Below, piece after piece: positions 1 through 6,055 of a stretch of DNA of 16,549 nt. Under the pieces are notes generated by a model, which had not been told where the DNA came from, did not search any database, and was given only the letters and a program-made list of their open reading frames with translations. Source of the stretch: Nitrospinaceae bacterium. Lineage in GTDB: Bacteria > Nitrospinota > Nitrospinia > Nitrospinales > VA-1. Within the stretch, counting starts at the first letter, position 1; each line of letters opens with the position of its first letter. The position numbers and the translations under genes are program-made. Where the stretch lies: contig JAESTE010000098.1 of assembly GCA_016763735.1 (NCBI GenBank), forward strand, positions 1 through 16,549, given 5' to 3'.

Positions 1-473
1 TCAGCAATAATATTTCCCTCGATTCTCTTTATGGGAAGGTTTCTTAACTCATTTACCATCAACCATAATTGTTCAGTAACCAATTTGGGGTCACCAGACC
101 CTTTTATGTAAAGGTTGCCTTTGAGCGTTTCATTTTCCAGAATGCCATCGGTGTAGATTCGTGTGGCAAATCTATAATTGGAGCCAAGGTATTTTAAGGC
201 TACTGCTGTGGTAAGAATTTTTGCATTGGAAGCAGGAATAAACAGCCGTTTGCTGCGGATTTCATACAACGTTTCCCCGCGGTCCAAAGAATAGATTTTT
301 ACTCCATAGTTATTTTTTCTAAGGCAGGTGTTGGCAAGGATACTGCTCACCGATTTCCGGAACTTGTCTACGCCTTCTTCATTAACCAGAGCAAAAGAAA
401 AAGTTGGAAGAAGAACGAAGGAAATAACGAGAACAAAAGCTATTGAACGGATAGTAGAATTATTTTTAGTCAT
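1..473 (-). CDS. dacB: D-alanyl-D-alanine carboxypeptidase/endopeptidase, PBP4 (DacB) family, N-terminal part
   Basis: Penicillin-binding protein 4 family serine peptidase, which trims peptidoglycan peptide stems and cross-links in the periplasm. Only the first 157 codons are present; the gene continues past the left edge. The ATG is at 473-471 on the minus strand. Residues 1-28 form a signal peptide: a short basic N-terminus, a hydrophobic run at about 11-23, and a likely cleavage after SFA at 26-28. The catalytic SxxK motif is seen as SNAK (Ser82, Lys85) in the context FIPASNAKILTTAVAL, and GSGDPKL at 125-131 is typical of the PBP4 family. The later SxN and KTG motifs would lie outside the window. 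The gene is divergent from the membrane protein at 583. No clear Shine-Dalgarno sequence precedes the ATG. The family call is firm; the symbol is by family resemblance. Confidence 0.85.
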   Translation of the reverse strand, partial: MTKNNSTIRSIAFVLVISFVLLPTFSFALVNEEGVDKFRKSVSSILANTCLRKNNYGVKIYSLDRGETLYEIRSKRLFIPASNAKILTTAVALKYLGSNYRFATRIYTDGILENETLKGNLYIKGSGDPKLVTEQLWLMVNELRNLPIKRIEGNIIA

Positions 474-512
474 CGCTGAAAATTTTACTCTGTAAATATT
501 AATTTTACAATT

Positions 513-522
513 GACAATTGTC
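513..522. promoter_or_regulatory. Palindrome in the divergent dacB / membrane-protein spacer, overlapping a TTGACA box
   Basis: GACAATTGTC at 513-522 is a perfect 10-bp palindrome, and ACAATTG is repeated in tandem at 508-521. TTGACA at 511-516 matches a sigma-70 -35 box reading rightward, but no good -10 box lies 16-18 bp downstream. The site sits between two divergent genes and could be an operator or part of a promoter. This is inference from sequence symmetry only. Confidence 0.25.
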
Positions 523-582
523 GCTGGATTAGGGACTCTAGGTTTTAGTTCGATGTCCCCTCTAAATTTAAGGAACCCTGCC

Positions 583-1107
583 ATGATTAATTTTACTCAT
601 ATAAAATACGGTGTCTTGGTGGCTATTATTGCAATTCTTTACGGTGGGTCGATGGGATTGTCTTTTGGTTGTTGTGAAGAGGACATAAAACGAATCTTGA
701 ATAGTAATGCGCAGGAGGCCATGGCTGGCAAGTATGAAGGCGATCAGGCAAAAGCGGATAAGGTCGTAAAAAAATCATGGGTCTATATGAAACGAGCCCA
801 TTTGCATTCGCAAACCATGGGGGTCATTAGCATCACGTTTTCATTTCTGGTCGCCTGGCTGGCATACCCGGCGAAAGCACAGTTTGCTATTTCTCTGCTC
901 AGTGGATTAGGTGCTCTGGGATATGGCTTTTTCTGGATGCTCTCCGGATATCTGGCTCCCGGGATGGGATCGACTGGAGCGGCAAAGGAATCGGTAGGTC
1001 TGATCGCCCAGGCTTCGGGAAGCGCATTCTTTGTTGCCGGATTATTATTGTTCAGCATTCTGGTGTATAGAATGTTTGTGACTAAAAACTTAACTGAAAA
1101 TAACTAA
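583..1107 (+). CDS. Four-helix integral membrane protein of unknown function
   Basis: I do not recognise this family. From the ATG at 583 the protein is 174 residues, with four hydrophobic segments at about 9-29, 77-95, 101-123 and 144-163. A charged, mostly helical stretch at 32-70 lies between the first two. Notable residues are a Cys pair (Cys30-Cys31) at the end of helix 1, an HLH motif (His73, His75) just before helix 2, and a Gly-rich loop (GYLAPGMGSTG) after helix 3. The HxH pair could bind metal or heme, but nothing here proves it. The frame is open upstream to a TTG at 511, but that codon is part of a TTGACA box. The ATG at 583 is preferred because AAGGA (570-574) lies eight bases upstream and the extra residues are not membrane-like. 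It ends six bases before the kinase gene, so the two are probably co-transcribed. Confidence 0.7.
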   Translation: MINFTHIKYGVLVAIIAILYGGSMGLSFGCCEEDIKRILNSNAQEAMAGKYEGDQAKADKVVKKSWVYMKRAHLHSQTMGVISITFSFLVAWLAYPAKAQFAISLLSGLGALGYGFFWMLSGYLAPGMGSTGAAKESVGLIAQASGSAFFVAGLLLFSILVYRMFVTKNLTENN

Positions 1108-1113
1108 AATTTT

Positions 1114-2115
1114 ATGAATTACGATCTGATAGGGATAGGTAACGCACTGGTAGACATTGAAGTTCAGGTGGAAGATGCTTTTATTGAAAAGGCCTCGGTG
1201 ACCAAGGGTGGCATGACATTATCTTCAATTGAAGACCAGAATAAAATCCTCGAATCTTTGCAATCTAACCCGAAGAAAATTTCTTCTGGAGGATCAGCCG
1301 CAAACACGATACATGGTGCCAGTGTGCTCGGCGCAAAATCTTATTACCTCGGGCGCGTTGCCAATGATTCCCACGGTAAGCATTACACGGAGGATATGCA
1401 AAACTGCGGAGTTGGATTCAGCGGACCAGGTTCTGATGAGCAAGGAACAGGCACCTGTGTGGTTCTTATCACTCCGGATACAGAAAGAACCATGCTGACG
1501 CACCTGGGTGTTTCTTCCTCACTTCATCCGGAAAATATTGACGAAACTATTGTGAAGAATTCGCGCGGTGTTTATGTCGAAGGCTATTTATGGACAGGAG
1601 ATGGAACCCGGGAAGCCGGACAACATATGGCACGACTAGCAAAGAAAGAAGGAATACCCGTCTCTTTTACTTTGAGCGATGCTTTTGTTGTCAATTCATT
1701 TAAGGAAAGTTTGACCGAGTTTATAAATTCGTATGTGGATGTTCTTTTCTGTAATGAAGTGGAAGCTCAAGCAATGACCGGAGAGTCGGATTCCTTAGCG
1801 GCATTCAAAAAACTTCAGGCGACGGTCGATACCGTGTTTTTAACCTTAGGTTCTAAAGGCTCTCTTGTGGGGAAAAGCGGTCAGGAACCTGTAGAAGTGA
1901 AAACCTTCCCGGTTAAAGCCGTCGATACAACAGGTGCCGGAGACCTTTTTGCCGCCGGTGCTCTTTACGGCGTATTGAAAAATCATTCTCTGGAAGAATC
2001 GGCAATCATTGGTTCTTATTGTGCGGCACAGGTTGTGTCTCATATGGGTGGGCGACTTCCACTTAGCTCTCATACCGATGCTGCGAAAATTCTCTCGGAG
2101 TATCAAAAACTTTAA
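1114..2115 (+). CDS. Adenosine kinase-like PfkB-family sugar kinase
   Basis: A 333-residue ribokinase/PfkB-fold kinase, most like the bacterial adenosine kinase group, which converts adenosine and ATP to AMP and ADP in purine salvage. It opens with IGIGNALVDIEV, has the substrate-binding glycine motif GGSAANT at 59-65, and the segment TPDTERTMLTHLGVSSSL followed by EGYLW is typical of adenosine-kinase-like members. The C-terminal PfkB signature DTTGAGD is at 271-277; Asp277 is the expected catalytic base. Length is normal for the family. PfkB kinases are hard to assign by sequence, so ribokinase, inosine/guanosine kinase or another nucleoside kinase remains possible. The start lies six bases after the preceding stop and has no visible Shine-Dalgarno, so translation may be coupled to the upstream gene. 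The lipoprotein gene follows after 18 bases. Confidence 0.82.
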   Translation: MNYDLIGIGNALVDIEVQVEDAFIEKASVTKGGMTLSSIEDQNKILESLQSNPKKISSGGSAANTIHGASVLGAKSYYLGRVANDSHGKHYTEDMQNCGVGFSGPGSDEQGTGTCVVLITPDTERTMLTHLGVSSSLHPENIDETIVKNSRGVYVEGYLWTGDGTREAGQHMARLAKKEGIPVSFTLSDAFVVNSFKESLTEFINSYVDVLFCNEVEAQAMTGESDSLAAFKKLQATVDTVFLTLGSKGSLVGKSGQEPVEVKTFPVKAVDTTGAGDLFAAGALYGVLKNHSLEESAIIGSYCAAQVVSHMGGRLPLSSHTDAAKILSEYQKL

Positions 2116-2133
2116 TCCAAACGGAGGGGCGTT

Positions 2134-2433
2134 ATGAAACGTTATTTCCTATTAGCTGTTTTATTGTTCCCGTTGTGGCTGGGGTGCGCTTCAGTGGGAA
2201 AAGATTTTGACAGTGAGAATGTCAAGAACATCAAAAACAAAGTTACAACGCAGTTGGAAATCATCGACTGGTTTGGGGTGCCTTTCAAAGAAGGAAATGA
2301 AAATGGGTACACCATGTGGACTTATCAAATCGACAAATGGAAGGTTGTCGGTGAAGTCGAATCGAAGGGACTCGTCATCCTGTTTGATGATCAAAATAAA
2401 GTCAAAGCCTACCGCTATGAATCCAGCTACTAG
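2134..2433 (+). CDS. Small BamE/SmpA-like lipoprotein
   Basis: A 99-residue predicted lipoprotein. Residues 1-17 form a short signal (MKRY, then a hydrophobic run) ending in LWLGC, with Cys18 as the likely lipidated residue. Trp at -3 of the lipobox is unusual; Leu is the common residue there. The mature part holds a pattern like the SmpA/OmlA (BamE) fold: a helix leading into QLEIIDWFGVP, then an aromatic strand GYTMWTYQ, and a last strand with LVILFDDQNKV. BamE is an accessory of the outer-membrane protein assembly machine, but many short lipoproteins share this fold with other roles, so only the fold-level call is made. A strong ribosome site (GGAGG at 2123-2127) lies six bases before the ATG, the clearest in this part of the window. 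Its stop codon lies inside an inverted repeat. Confidence 0.7.
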   Translation: MKRYFLLAVLLFPLWLGCASVGKDFDSENVKNIKNKVTTQLEIIDWFGVPFKEGNENGYTMWTYQIDKWKVVGEVESKGLVILFDDQNKVKAYRYESSY

Positions 2434-2455
2434 CCACTAGGCGTGGGGCCAGTAG
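2427..2455 (+). terminator. Hairpin over the lipoprotein stop codon, possible terminator
   Basis: CTACTAGCC (2427-2435) pairs with GGCCAGTAG (2447-2455), giving a nine-pair stem with one A-C mismatch and an 11-base loop. The lipoprotein stop codon TAG (2431-2433) is in the left arm. No strong T-run follows, so if it ends transcription it is not a classic intrinsic terminator. Its position at the end of a three-gene plus-strand unit supports the idea. Confidence 0.35.
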
Positions 2456-2467
2456 GTCTATTCCTGT

Positions 2468-2493
2468 AAAGCTGAAAATGGTTGTTTAGCTTT
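2468..2493 (+). other. AT-rich inverted repeat
   Basis: AAAGCT (2468-2473) and AGCTTT (2488-2493) pair, with further G-T and A-T pairs inward, making a stem of about nine pairs. It is followed by TTAACAATAG rather than a clean T-run. It could be a second weak terminator for the upstream genes or chance symmetry in AT-rich DNA. Confidence 0.25.
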
Positions 2494-2535
2494 TAACAAT
2501 AGTGTCCTTCTCTTTTCTACAAGGCGGTTGTCGCC

Positions 2536-2573
2536 CGTCATCGCGAGCGACCAGAGGGAGCGCGGCGATCCAG
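2536..2573. repeat. GC-rich imperfect palindromic intergenic repeat
   Basis: The stretch starts CGTCATCGCGAGCGA and ends GCGGCGATCCAG. It stands out as GC-rich within an AT-rich spacer. ATCGC (2540-2544) pairs with GCGAT (2565-2569), with further imperfect G/C pairing inside. The form, CGTCAT-GCGAG, then a GAGCG-rich core, then GCGAT/GCAAT-CCAG, matches a class of short dispersed repeats I recall from many bacterial genomes (often CGTCATTGCGAG...GCAATCCAG). Only one copy is seen in this window, so its repeated nature is by recognition, not observation. Confidence 0.5.
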
Positions 2574-2629
2574 ACTGTTAATTTCTATTTTTTTCTCTTC
2601 TCTGTTTTCCTGAAATAAATATATCAAAT

Positions 2630-3274
2630 ATGCGAAAAATATCCCTCATTGTCTACGACTTCGATGGCACGTTGGTAGACACTCTTTTTGATATTGCCGA
2701 TTCTGTCAATCTAACCTTGGCTGACCTTAGCCTTTCCCCGTTACCTCGGGAAACGATTCGTAAATATGTTGGGAAAGGTGTGGAGCGTCTGATGTCGCAA
2801 ACCCTGAGTGACACCGATTTTACAGATATTCCTCGGGCGGTCTCCCTTTTTAAAAAGCATTATTCTGAAAACCTGGTCAATCAAACCGATTTTTATCCTC
2901 ACGGCAGAGAAATTTTAGAACACTTTAAAAATAAAAAACAGGCGATCTGCTCCAACAAGCCGGAAGGTTTTGTGCGCCAAATTTTGGAGTCCTTGAACGG
3001 ATTGCATCCTTTTGAGGCGATTGTCGGCGGCGACAGCGTCAAATCAAAGAAACCCGACCCTGAAGGCCTGAACTTTATATTGGAGCGATTAAATGTTTCG
3101 GCGGACGAGGCGGTGCTAATCGGTGATAGCCCGGTTGATATTGAGACAGGAAAACGGGCGGGAGTTTTCACTTGTGTCGTAAATTATGGCCTGGGGTTTG
3201 CAGAAGAAATTGCGGCCGCCAAACCCGATTGCTCCATCGATTGCCTTTCCGAACTTAAAGAAATTTTTTGCTAG
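2630..3274 (+). CDS. gph: HAD-superfamily hydrolase, phosphoglycolate phosphatase-like
   Basis: A 214-residue haloacid-dehalogenase-type phosphatase. All four HAD motifs are visible: motif I DFDGT at 10-14 (nucleophile Asp10, acid/base Asp12), motif II Ser108 in AICSNKP, motif III lysine in KSKKPDP (138-144), and motif IV GDSPVDIETGKRAG from 165 (Asp166, Asp170). The helical cap between residues 15 and about 90 is of the C1 type found in Gph/PGMB phosphatases. Gph removes 2-phosphoglycolate, formed for example in repair of oxidised DNA ends. The closest matches by motif are phosphoglycolate phosphatases, but pyrophosphatase PpaX and other HAD enzymes look similar, so the substrate is inferred. 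No Shine-Dalgarno is seen before the ATG; the upstream region is AT-rich. The gene stands alone, 110 bases before mpl. Confidence 0.78.
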   Translation: MRKISLIVYDFDGTLVDTLFDIADSVNLTLADLSLSPLPRETIRKYVGKGVERLMSQTLSDTDFTDIPRAVSLFKKHYSENLVNQTDFYPHGREILEHFKNKKQAICSNKPEGFVRQILESLNGLHPFEAIVGGDSVKSKKPDPEGLNFILERLNVSADEAVLIGDSPVDIETGKRAGVFTCVVNYGLGFAEEIAAAKPDCSIDCLSELKEIFC

Positions 3275-3289
3275 TGACAAGGTGCGCCG

Positions 3290-3323
3290 AAACAGGCTGA
3301 TTGCCGGTTTTAGCCGCTTGTTT
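3290..3323 (+). terminator. Imperfect hairpin after the HAD phosphatase gene
   Basis: AAACA-GGCT (3290-3298) can pair with AGCC (3312-3315) and TGTTT (3319-3323) with a three-base bulge, and is followed by the pyrimidine-rich CTTCCTTCT. It lies just past the stop at 3274 and before the mpl promoter, where a terminator is expected. The T-run is poor. Confidence 0.3.
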
Positions 3324-3344
3324 CTTCCTTCTGACGGTAGCTAG

Positions 3345-3373
3345 TTGACATTGTATCGGGTAGTTTCTACAAT
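3345..3373 (+). promoter_or_regulatory. Sigma-70 promoter for mpl
   Basis: Perfect -35 box TTGACA at 3345-3350, a 17-bp spacer, and -10 box TACAAT (5 of 6) at 3368-3373. This is the best promoter in the window. The mpl start codon at 3385 begins only 11 bases after the -10 box, so the transcript would have a leader of about six bases or fewer, or none. The bases between (ACCTTCCTCCT) contain no Shine-Dalgarno sequence. Confidence 0.75.
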
Positions 3374-3384
3374 ACCTTCCTCCT

Positions 3385-3516
3385 ATGGAATCCAAAGACA
3401 TTAAAAACATTTACCTTATCGCGATTTGTGGAACAGGCATGGCTGCACTTGCTGGATTGCTCAAAAAAGCCGGATATAATGTGACTGGCTCGGATGCTAA
3501 TATTATCCCCCCATGA
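3385..3516 (+). CDS. mpl: Mpl, N-terminal fragment upstream of a frameshift
   Basis: A 43-codon frame that encodes the beginning of Mpl: a Rossmann strand and glycine loop (YLIAICGTGMAALAGLL, residues 10-26) followed by GYNVTGSDANIIPP. In known Mpl/MurC proteins this is the start of the UDP-MurNAc-binding domain (compare ICGTFMGGLA and VTGSDANVYPPM in typical Mpl). It ends at TGA (3514-3516), which overlaps the ATG of the main frame at 3513 as ATGA. The correct continuation (PPMSTLL) is in the -1 frame relative to this one, so one base is missing at the C6 run 3507-3512. It has its own strong promoter. Treat it and the next entry as one gene, 3385-4781, of about 465 residues, close to the roughly 457 of E. 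coli Mpl. Confidence 0.8.
   Translation: MESKDIKNIYLIAICGTGMAALAGLLKKAGYNVTGSDANIIPP
3507..3516 (+). other. C6 homopolymer frameshift site and ATGA stop-start overlap in mpl
   Basis: Six C residues (3507-3512) are followed directly by ATGA. The first frame reads ATC CCC CCA TGA and stops; the second starts ATG AGC ACG. A -1 slip of a proline tRNA on CCC, an extra C added by RNA polymerase, or one missing base in the assembly would each restore a single Mpl protein with the family-typical sequence PPMST. Reinitiation at the overlapping ATG is a further option. Confidence 0.85.
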
Positions 3517-4781
3517 GCACGCTTCTAAGCGATGCAGGGATTAATATATTTCCTGGTTACAAAAAAGAAAATATCTCAGAGGATATTGATCTGGTCATTG
3601 TGGGAAACGCTGTGTCGAAGACCAATGAAGAAGTGCAGGCGGTTTTAGATGCAGGTATTTCCTATACTTCGTTTCCCGCTGCTCTTTCGCAATTTTTTCT
3701 TGAAGGAAGAAAATCTCTTGTGGTGACGGGCACCCATGGCAAGACAACAACGACTGCTTTGTTGAGCTGGGTTCCTGAATCGTCTCAACGAAAACCTGGA
3801 TTCATGGTTGGGGGTTGGTTGAAAAATTTTGATACCAACCATCAGGTTCCCGTGGGAGATTATTTTGTAACGGAAGGCGATGAATATGACAGTGCTTTTT
3901 TCGATAAAGGCCCTAAATTTCTTCACTATCGGCCGGATGCCTCTATTTTAACGGGTATCGAATTTGATCACGCGGATATTTTCAGTGATTTGGATCAGAT
4001 CAAACAGGTTTTCCGCGATTATGTGCAGTTGATCAAGGGCATTATTCTGGTGAAATCGGATGATGAAAATATCCGCGATGTTTTGCAATCGGCATCCTGC
4101 AAAGTTGAAACTTATGGTTTCGATGAAAAGGCCGACTGGCGTATCGAAGGCTATCGGTTTGAAAAGGGCTGTGGATATTTTTCGTTATCATTTAAAAAGA
4201 AAAAGCAGGCAGATTTTCAATTGGCGATGATTGGCCGCCATAACGTGGAAAATGCTGCGGCTGTCGCAGCGCTTTGTTTTAATCTAGGCCTGACGGCGGA
4301 CGAAATTAATGTTGGGTTTCAATCTTTTAAGGGAATCAAACGCAGGCAGGAAATAGTCGGAGAGAAAAATGGAATAACGGTTATCGATGATTTTGCTCAT
4401 CACCCTACTGCCATTGACCTTACGATTGATGCGGTCAAAGAGGCTTACCCCGGCCAACGTGTCTGGGCCGTATTTGAACCAAGATCGGCAACATCGCGTA
4501 GAAAAGTATTTGAAGATTCTTTCCCGAAAAGTTTTTTAAAAGCAGATCGAGTCATATTTGCAGGACTGTACGCACCAGAGAAAATCAAGGATGAAGAGAG
4601 GCTTGATGTGCAAACGGTAATCGCTTCTATCCAGAAAATGGGGGGCGTTGCGAATTATATTCCACAAGTAGATGATATAGTAGAGTTCATAACGAAAAAT
4701 GCAAAATCAGAGGATGTCATCCTTGTCATGTCTTCAGGGGGATTTGGTGGCATTCACCGGAAGATATTGGAAAGATTATAA
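3513..4781 (+). CDS. mpl: UDP-N-acetylmuramate:L-Ala-gamma-D-Glu-meso-DAP ligase (Mpl), main frame, lacks N-terminus because of a frameshift
   Basis: Mur-ligase family enzyme that joins the recovered murein tripeptide L-Ala-D-Glu-meso-DAP to UDP-MurNAc using ATP, in cytoplasmic peptidoglycan recycling (EC 6.3.2.45). Visible motifs, numbered in this frame: ATP P-loop GTHGKTTT at 73-80, the TEGDEYDSAFFDKGPKF segment, IGRHNVENAAAVAAL, VIDDFAHHPTAI, and FEPRSATSRRKVF. The last two together are characteristic of Mpl and separate it from MurC. The 422 residues lack the first strand and glycine loop, which lie in the preceding 43-codon frame. The join needs one extra base in a C6 tract. A product starting at ATG 3513 would be missing part of the UDP-sugar site. 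The frameshift may be a sequencing error, a real recent mutation, or slippage. The next gene starts 32 bases downstream on the same strand. Confidence 0.9.
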   Translation: MSTLLSDAGINIFPGYKKENISEDIDLVIVGNAVSKTNEEVQAVLDAGISYTSFPAALSQFFLEGRKSLVVTGTHGKTTTTALLSWVPESSQRKPGFMVGGWLKNFDTNHQVPVGDYFVTEGDEYDSAFFDKGPKFLHYRPDASILTGIEFDHADIFSDLDQIKQVFRDYVQLIKGIILVKSDDENIRDVLQSASCKVETYGFDEKADWRIEGYRFEKGCGYFSLSFKKKKQADFQLAMIGRHNVENAAAVAALCFNLGLTADEINVGFQSFKGIKRRQEIVGEKNGITVIDDFAHHPTAIDLTIDAVKEAYPGQRVWAVFEPRSATSRRKVFEDSFPKSFLKADRVIFAGLYAPEKIKDEERLDVQTVIASIQKMGGVANYIPQVDDIVEFITKNAKSEDVILVMSSGGFGGIHRKILERL

Positions 4782-4813
4782 TTTTCTTTGAATATCGGTT
4801 TGCTTAGAAGCTA

Positions 4814-5941
4814 ATGGATAAAAAATATTTTGGACAAATAAAACTGGGCTTGATCCAGCGAGGCTTAACCGTGCCAACGATGTTGCGCGGGCTTTCTGAA
4901 GTATCGCGAGGCCTTTGCTCTGGAGAACCCGGCGAAGAAATAACCCTGGCACTTGCTGAAGGCTTCATTGTTAAAGCTCTGTTAAACCCTCCGGACAAAG
5001 ACGGACCAAAGTTGATATCTCAACAGGATCAGCTGAGGTTGTACATGGAAGAGGGCGAGACCGATGTAAGTATTGTTTCTGTCCCAGAATTCCTTAAGCA
5101 ACAGCTGAAAAGACGCACACCCGTTTCAGAAAATATTTGTCTCGATGGTTATTGCTTTAATGTTTTTCTTCGCGCAATGGGGCGGGAAAAAAAATTGAGC
5201 ATGCCGATCGAAGCTGTATTATCAGTGATTCAGGCGGCATTCGAGGAGGGGGCCGCTGATCTGGTTCAATTGAATATGGATTACACTAATGATGATGATA
5301 GTGGATTTCAAAGGCTGGCACCATTGGTAGAAGCGATCAAAAAACGTTTCAATACTTTTGTGGCCTTTAAAGGGTTTCCGCCAGCAGATAAAAGCATAAT
5401 TGACCTGGTTTATGCATCGGGATTTGATATCGTAAATTTCCCGCTTGGTGGATTTAATGGAACTGCTAAATCTAAAAAAATTATGGGTGCTGAAAAAATT
5501 TATACAGCTCTGGAATATGCATCAGGTGTTTTTTCTCCCGGAACTGTCTGGACTGATCTGGTCATGAGCCCCGGTTCTCAGGACCAGTTTAAAGAGGGAA
5601 TTGATCGTCTGACCGATTCAGGAATCATCCCGCTGATTCTTTTGCAACGAGATAGCGAGATAGGAAGTTCGACCTATTCAAACCTGGTGGAACTTGCGGA
5701 TCATATGGATCAAGCCATCCAGCGCAATGGCCTTCCTCTTAAATGGTTATATCCCGCCTGCCGGTTTTTGAGTCCTTTGGACACCCAGTTTTTTACAGAA
5801 GATCCTTTGAAGGCAAGGCTTGCCGTGACCCCTGTTTATCGTTCAGGGTTCGGTAAAAGGACTTCCGCAGGGTTTGCTGCATTCCGGCGGAAATTACGGA
5901 TTCGCAATGTGAACGACTCTTTTGAATCTGCGGGGTTATAA
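4814..5941 (+). CDS. Unrecognised 375-residue protein with a degenerate radical-SAM-like barrel
   Basis: I cannot name this protein. It has no signal peptide or membrane helix and is probably cytoplasmic. Residues about 1-60 form a helical start, and about 105-285 look like an alpha/beta barrel: LSMPIEAVLSVIQAAFEEGAADLVQLN, then FNTFVAFKGFPP, ASGFDIVNFPLGGF, and SPGTVWTDLVMSPG, ending in GIIPLILLQR. This order of strands and helices resembles biotin-synthase-like radical SAM proteins, and CLDGYC (Cys109, Cys114) sits where the CxxxCxxC cluster would be. The three-cysteine motif itself is absent, so it would not hold the usual cluster. The C-terminal 60 residues are basic and lack motifs. The gene follows mpl by 32 bases and precedes a true radical SAM gene by 114. 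It could be a partner or a diverged relative of that enzyme; this is inference. The Shine-Dalgarno site is poor (AGAAG, three bases before ATG). Confidence 0.6.
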   Translation: MDKKYFGQIKLGLIQRGLTVPTMLRGLSEVSRGLCSGEPGEEITLALAEGFIVKALLNPPDKDGPKLISQQDQLRLYMEEGETDVSIVSVPEFLKQQLKRRTPVSENICLDGYCFNVFLRAMGREKKLSMPIEAVLSVIQAAFEEGAADLVQLNMDYTNDDDSGFQRLAPLVEAIKKRFNTFVAFKGFPPADKSIIDLVYASGFDIVNFPLGGFNGTAKSKKIMGAEKIYTALEYASGVFSPGTVWTDLVMSPGSQDQFKEGIDRLTDSGIIPLILLQRDSEIGSSTYSNLVELADHMDQAIQRNGLPLKWLYPACRFLSPLDTQFFTEDPLKARLAVTPVYRSGFGKRTSAGFAAFRRKLRIRNVNDSFESAGL

Positions 5942-6055
5942 AGAGATTAAAATAGTTTGAAATAAATGTTGTGGATGAACGACAAATATCCCTGAACAAC
6001 TGTTAAATTTCATCTTTCACTGGCGCAAGCATATACCCTTTGTTAGGCTGTAAGC

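Noticed and set aside
511..582. TTG start at 511 extending the membrane protein by 24 residues
   Set aside because: The TTG is part of a TTGACA box and a palindrome, has no ribosome site, and the added residues are not membrane-like. ATG 583 has AAGGA at good spacing.
5942..6055. Possible RiPP precursor peptide before the radical SAM gene
   Set aside because: The spacer has only a six-codon frame (MNDKYP) and no leader-like or Cys/Gly-rich peptide. No strong promoter or terminator was seen either.
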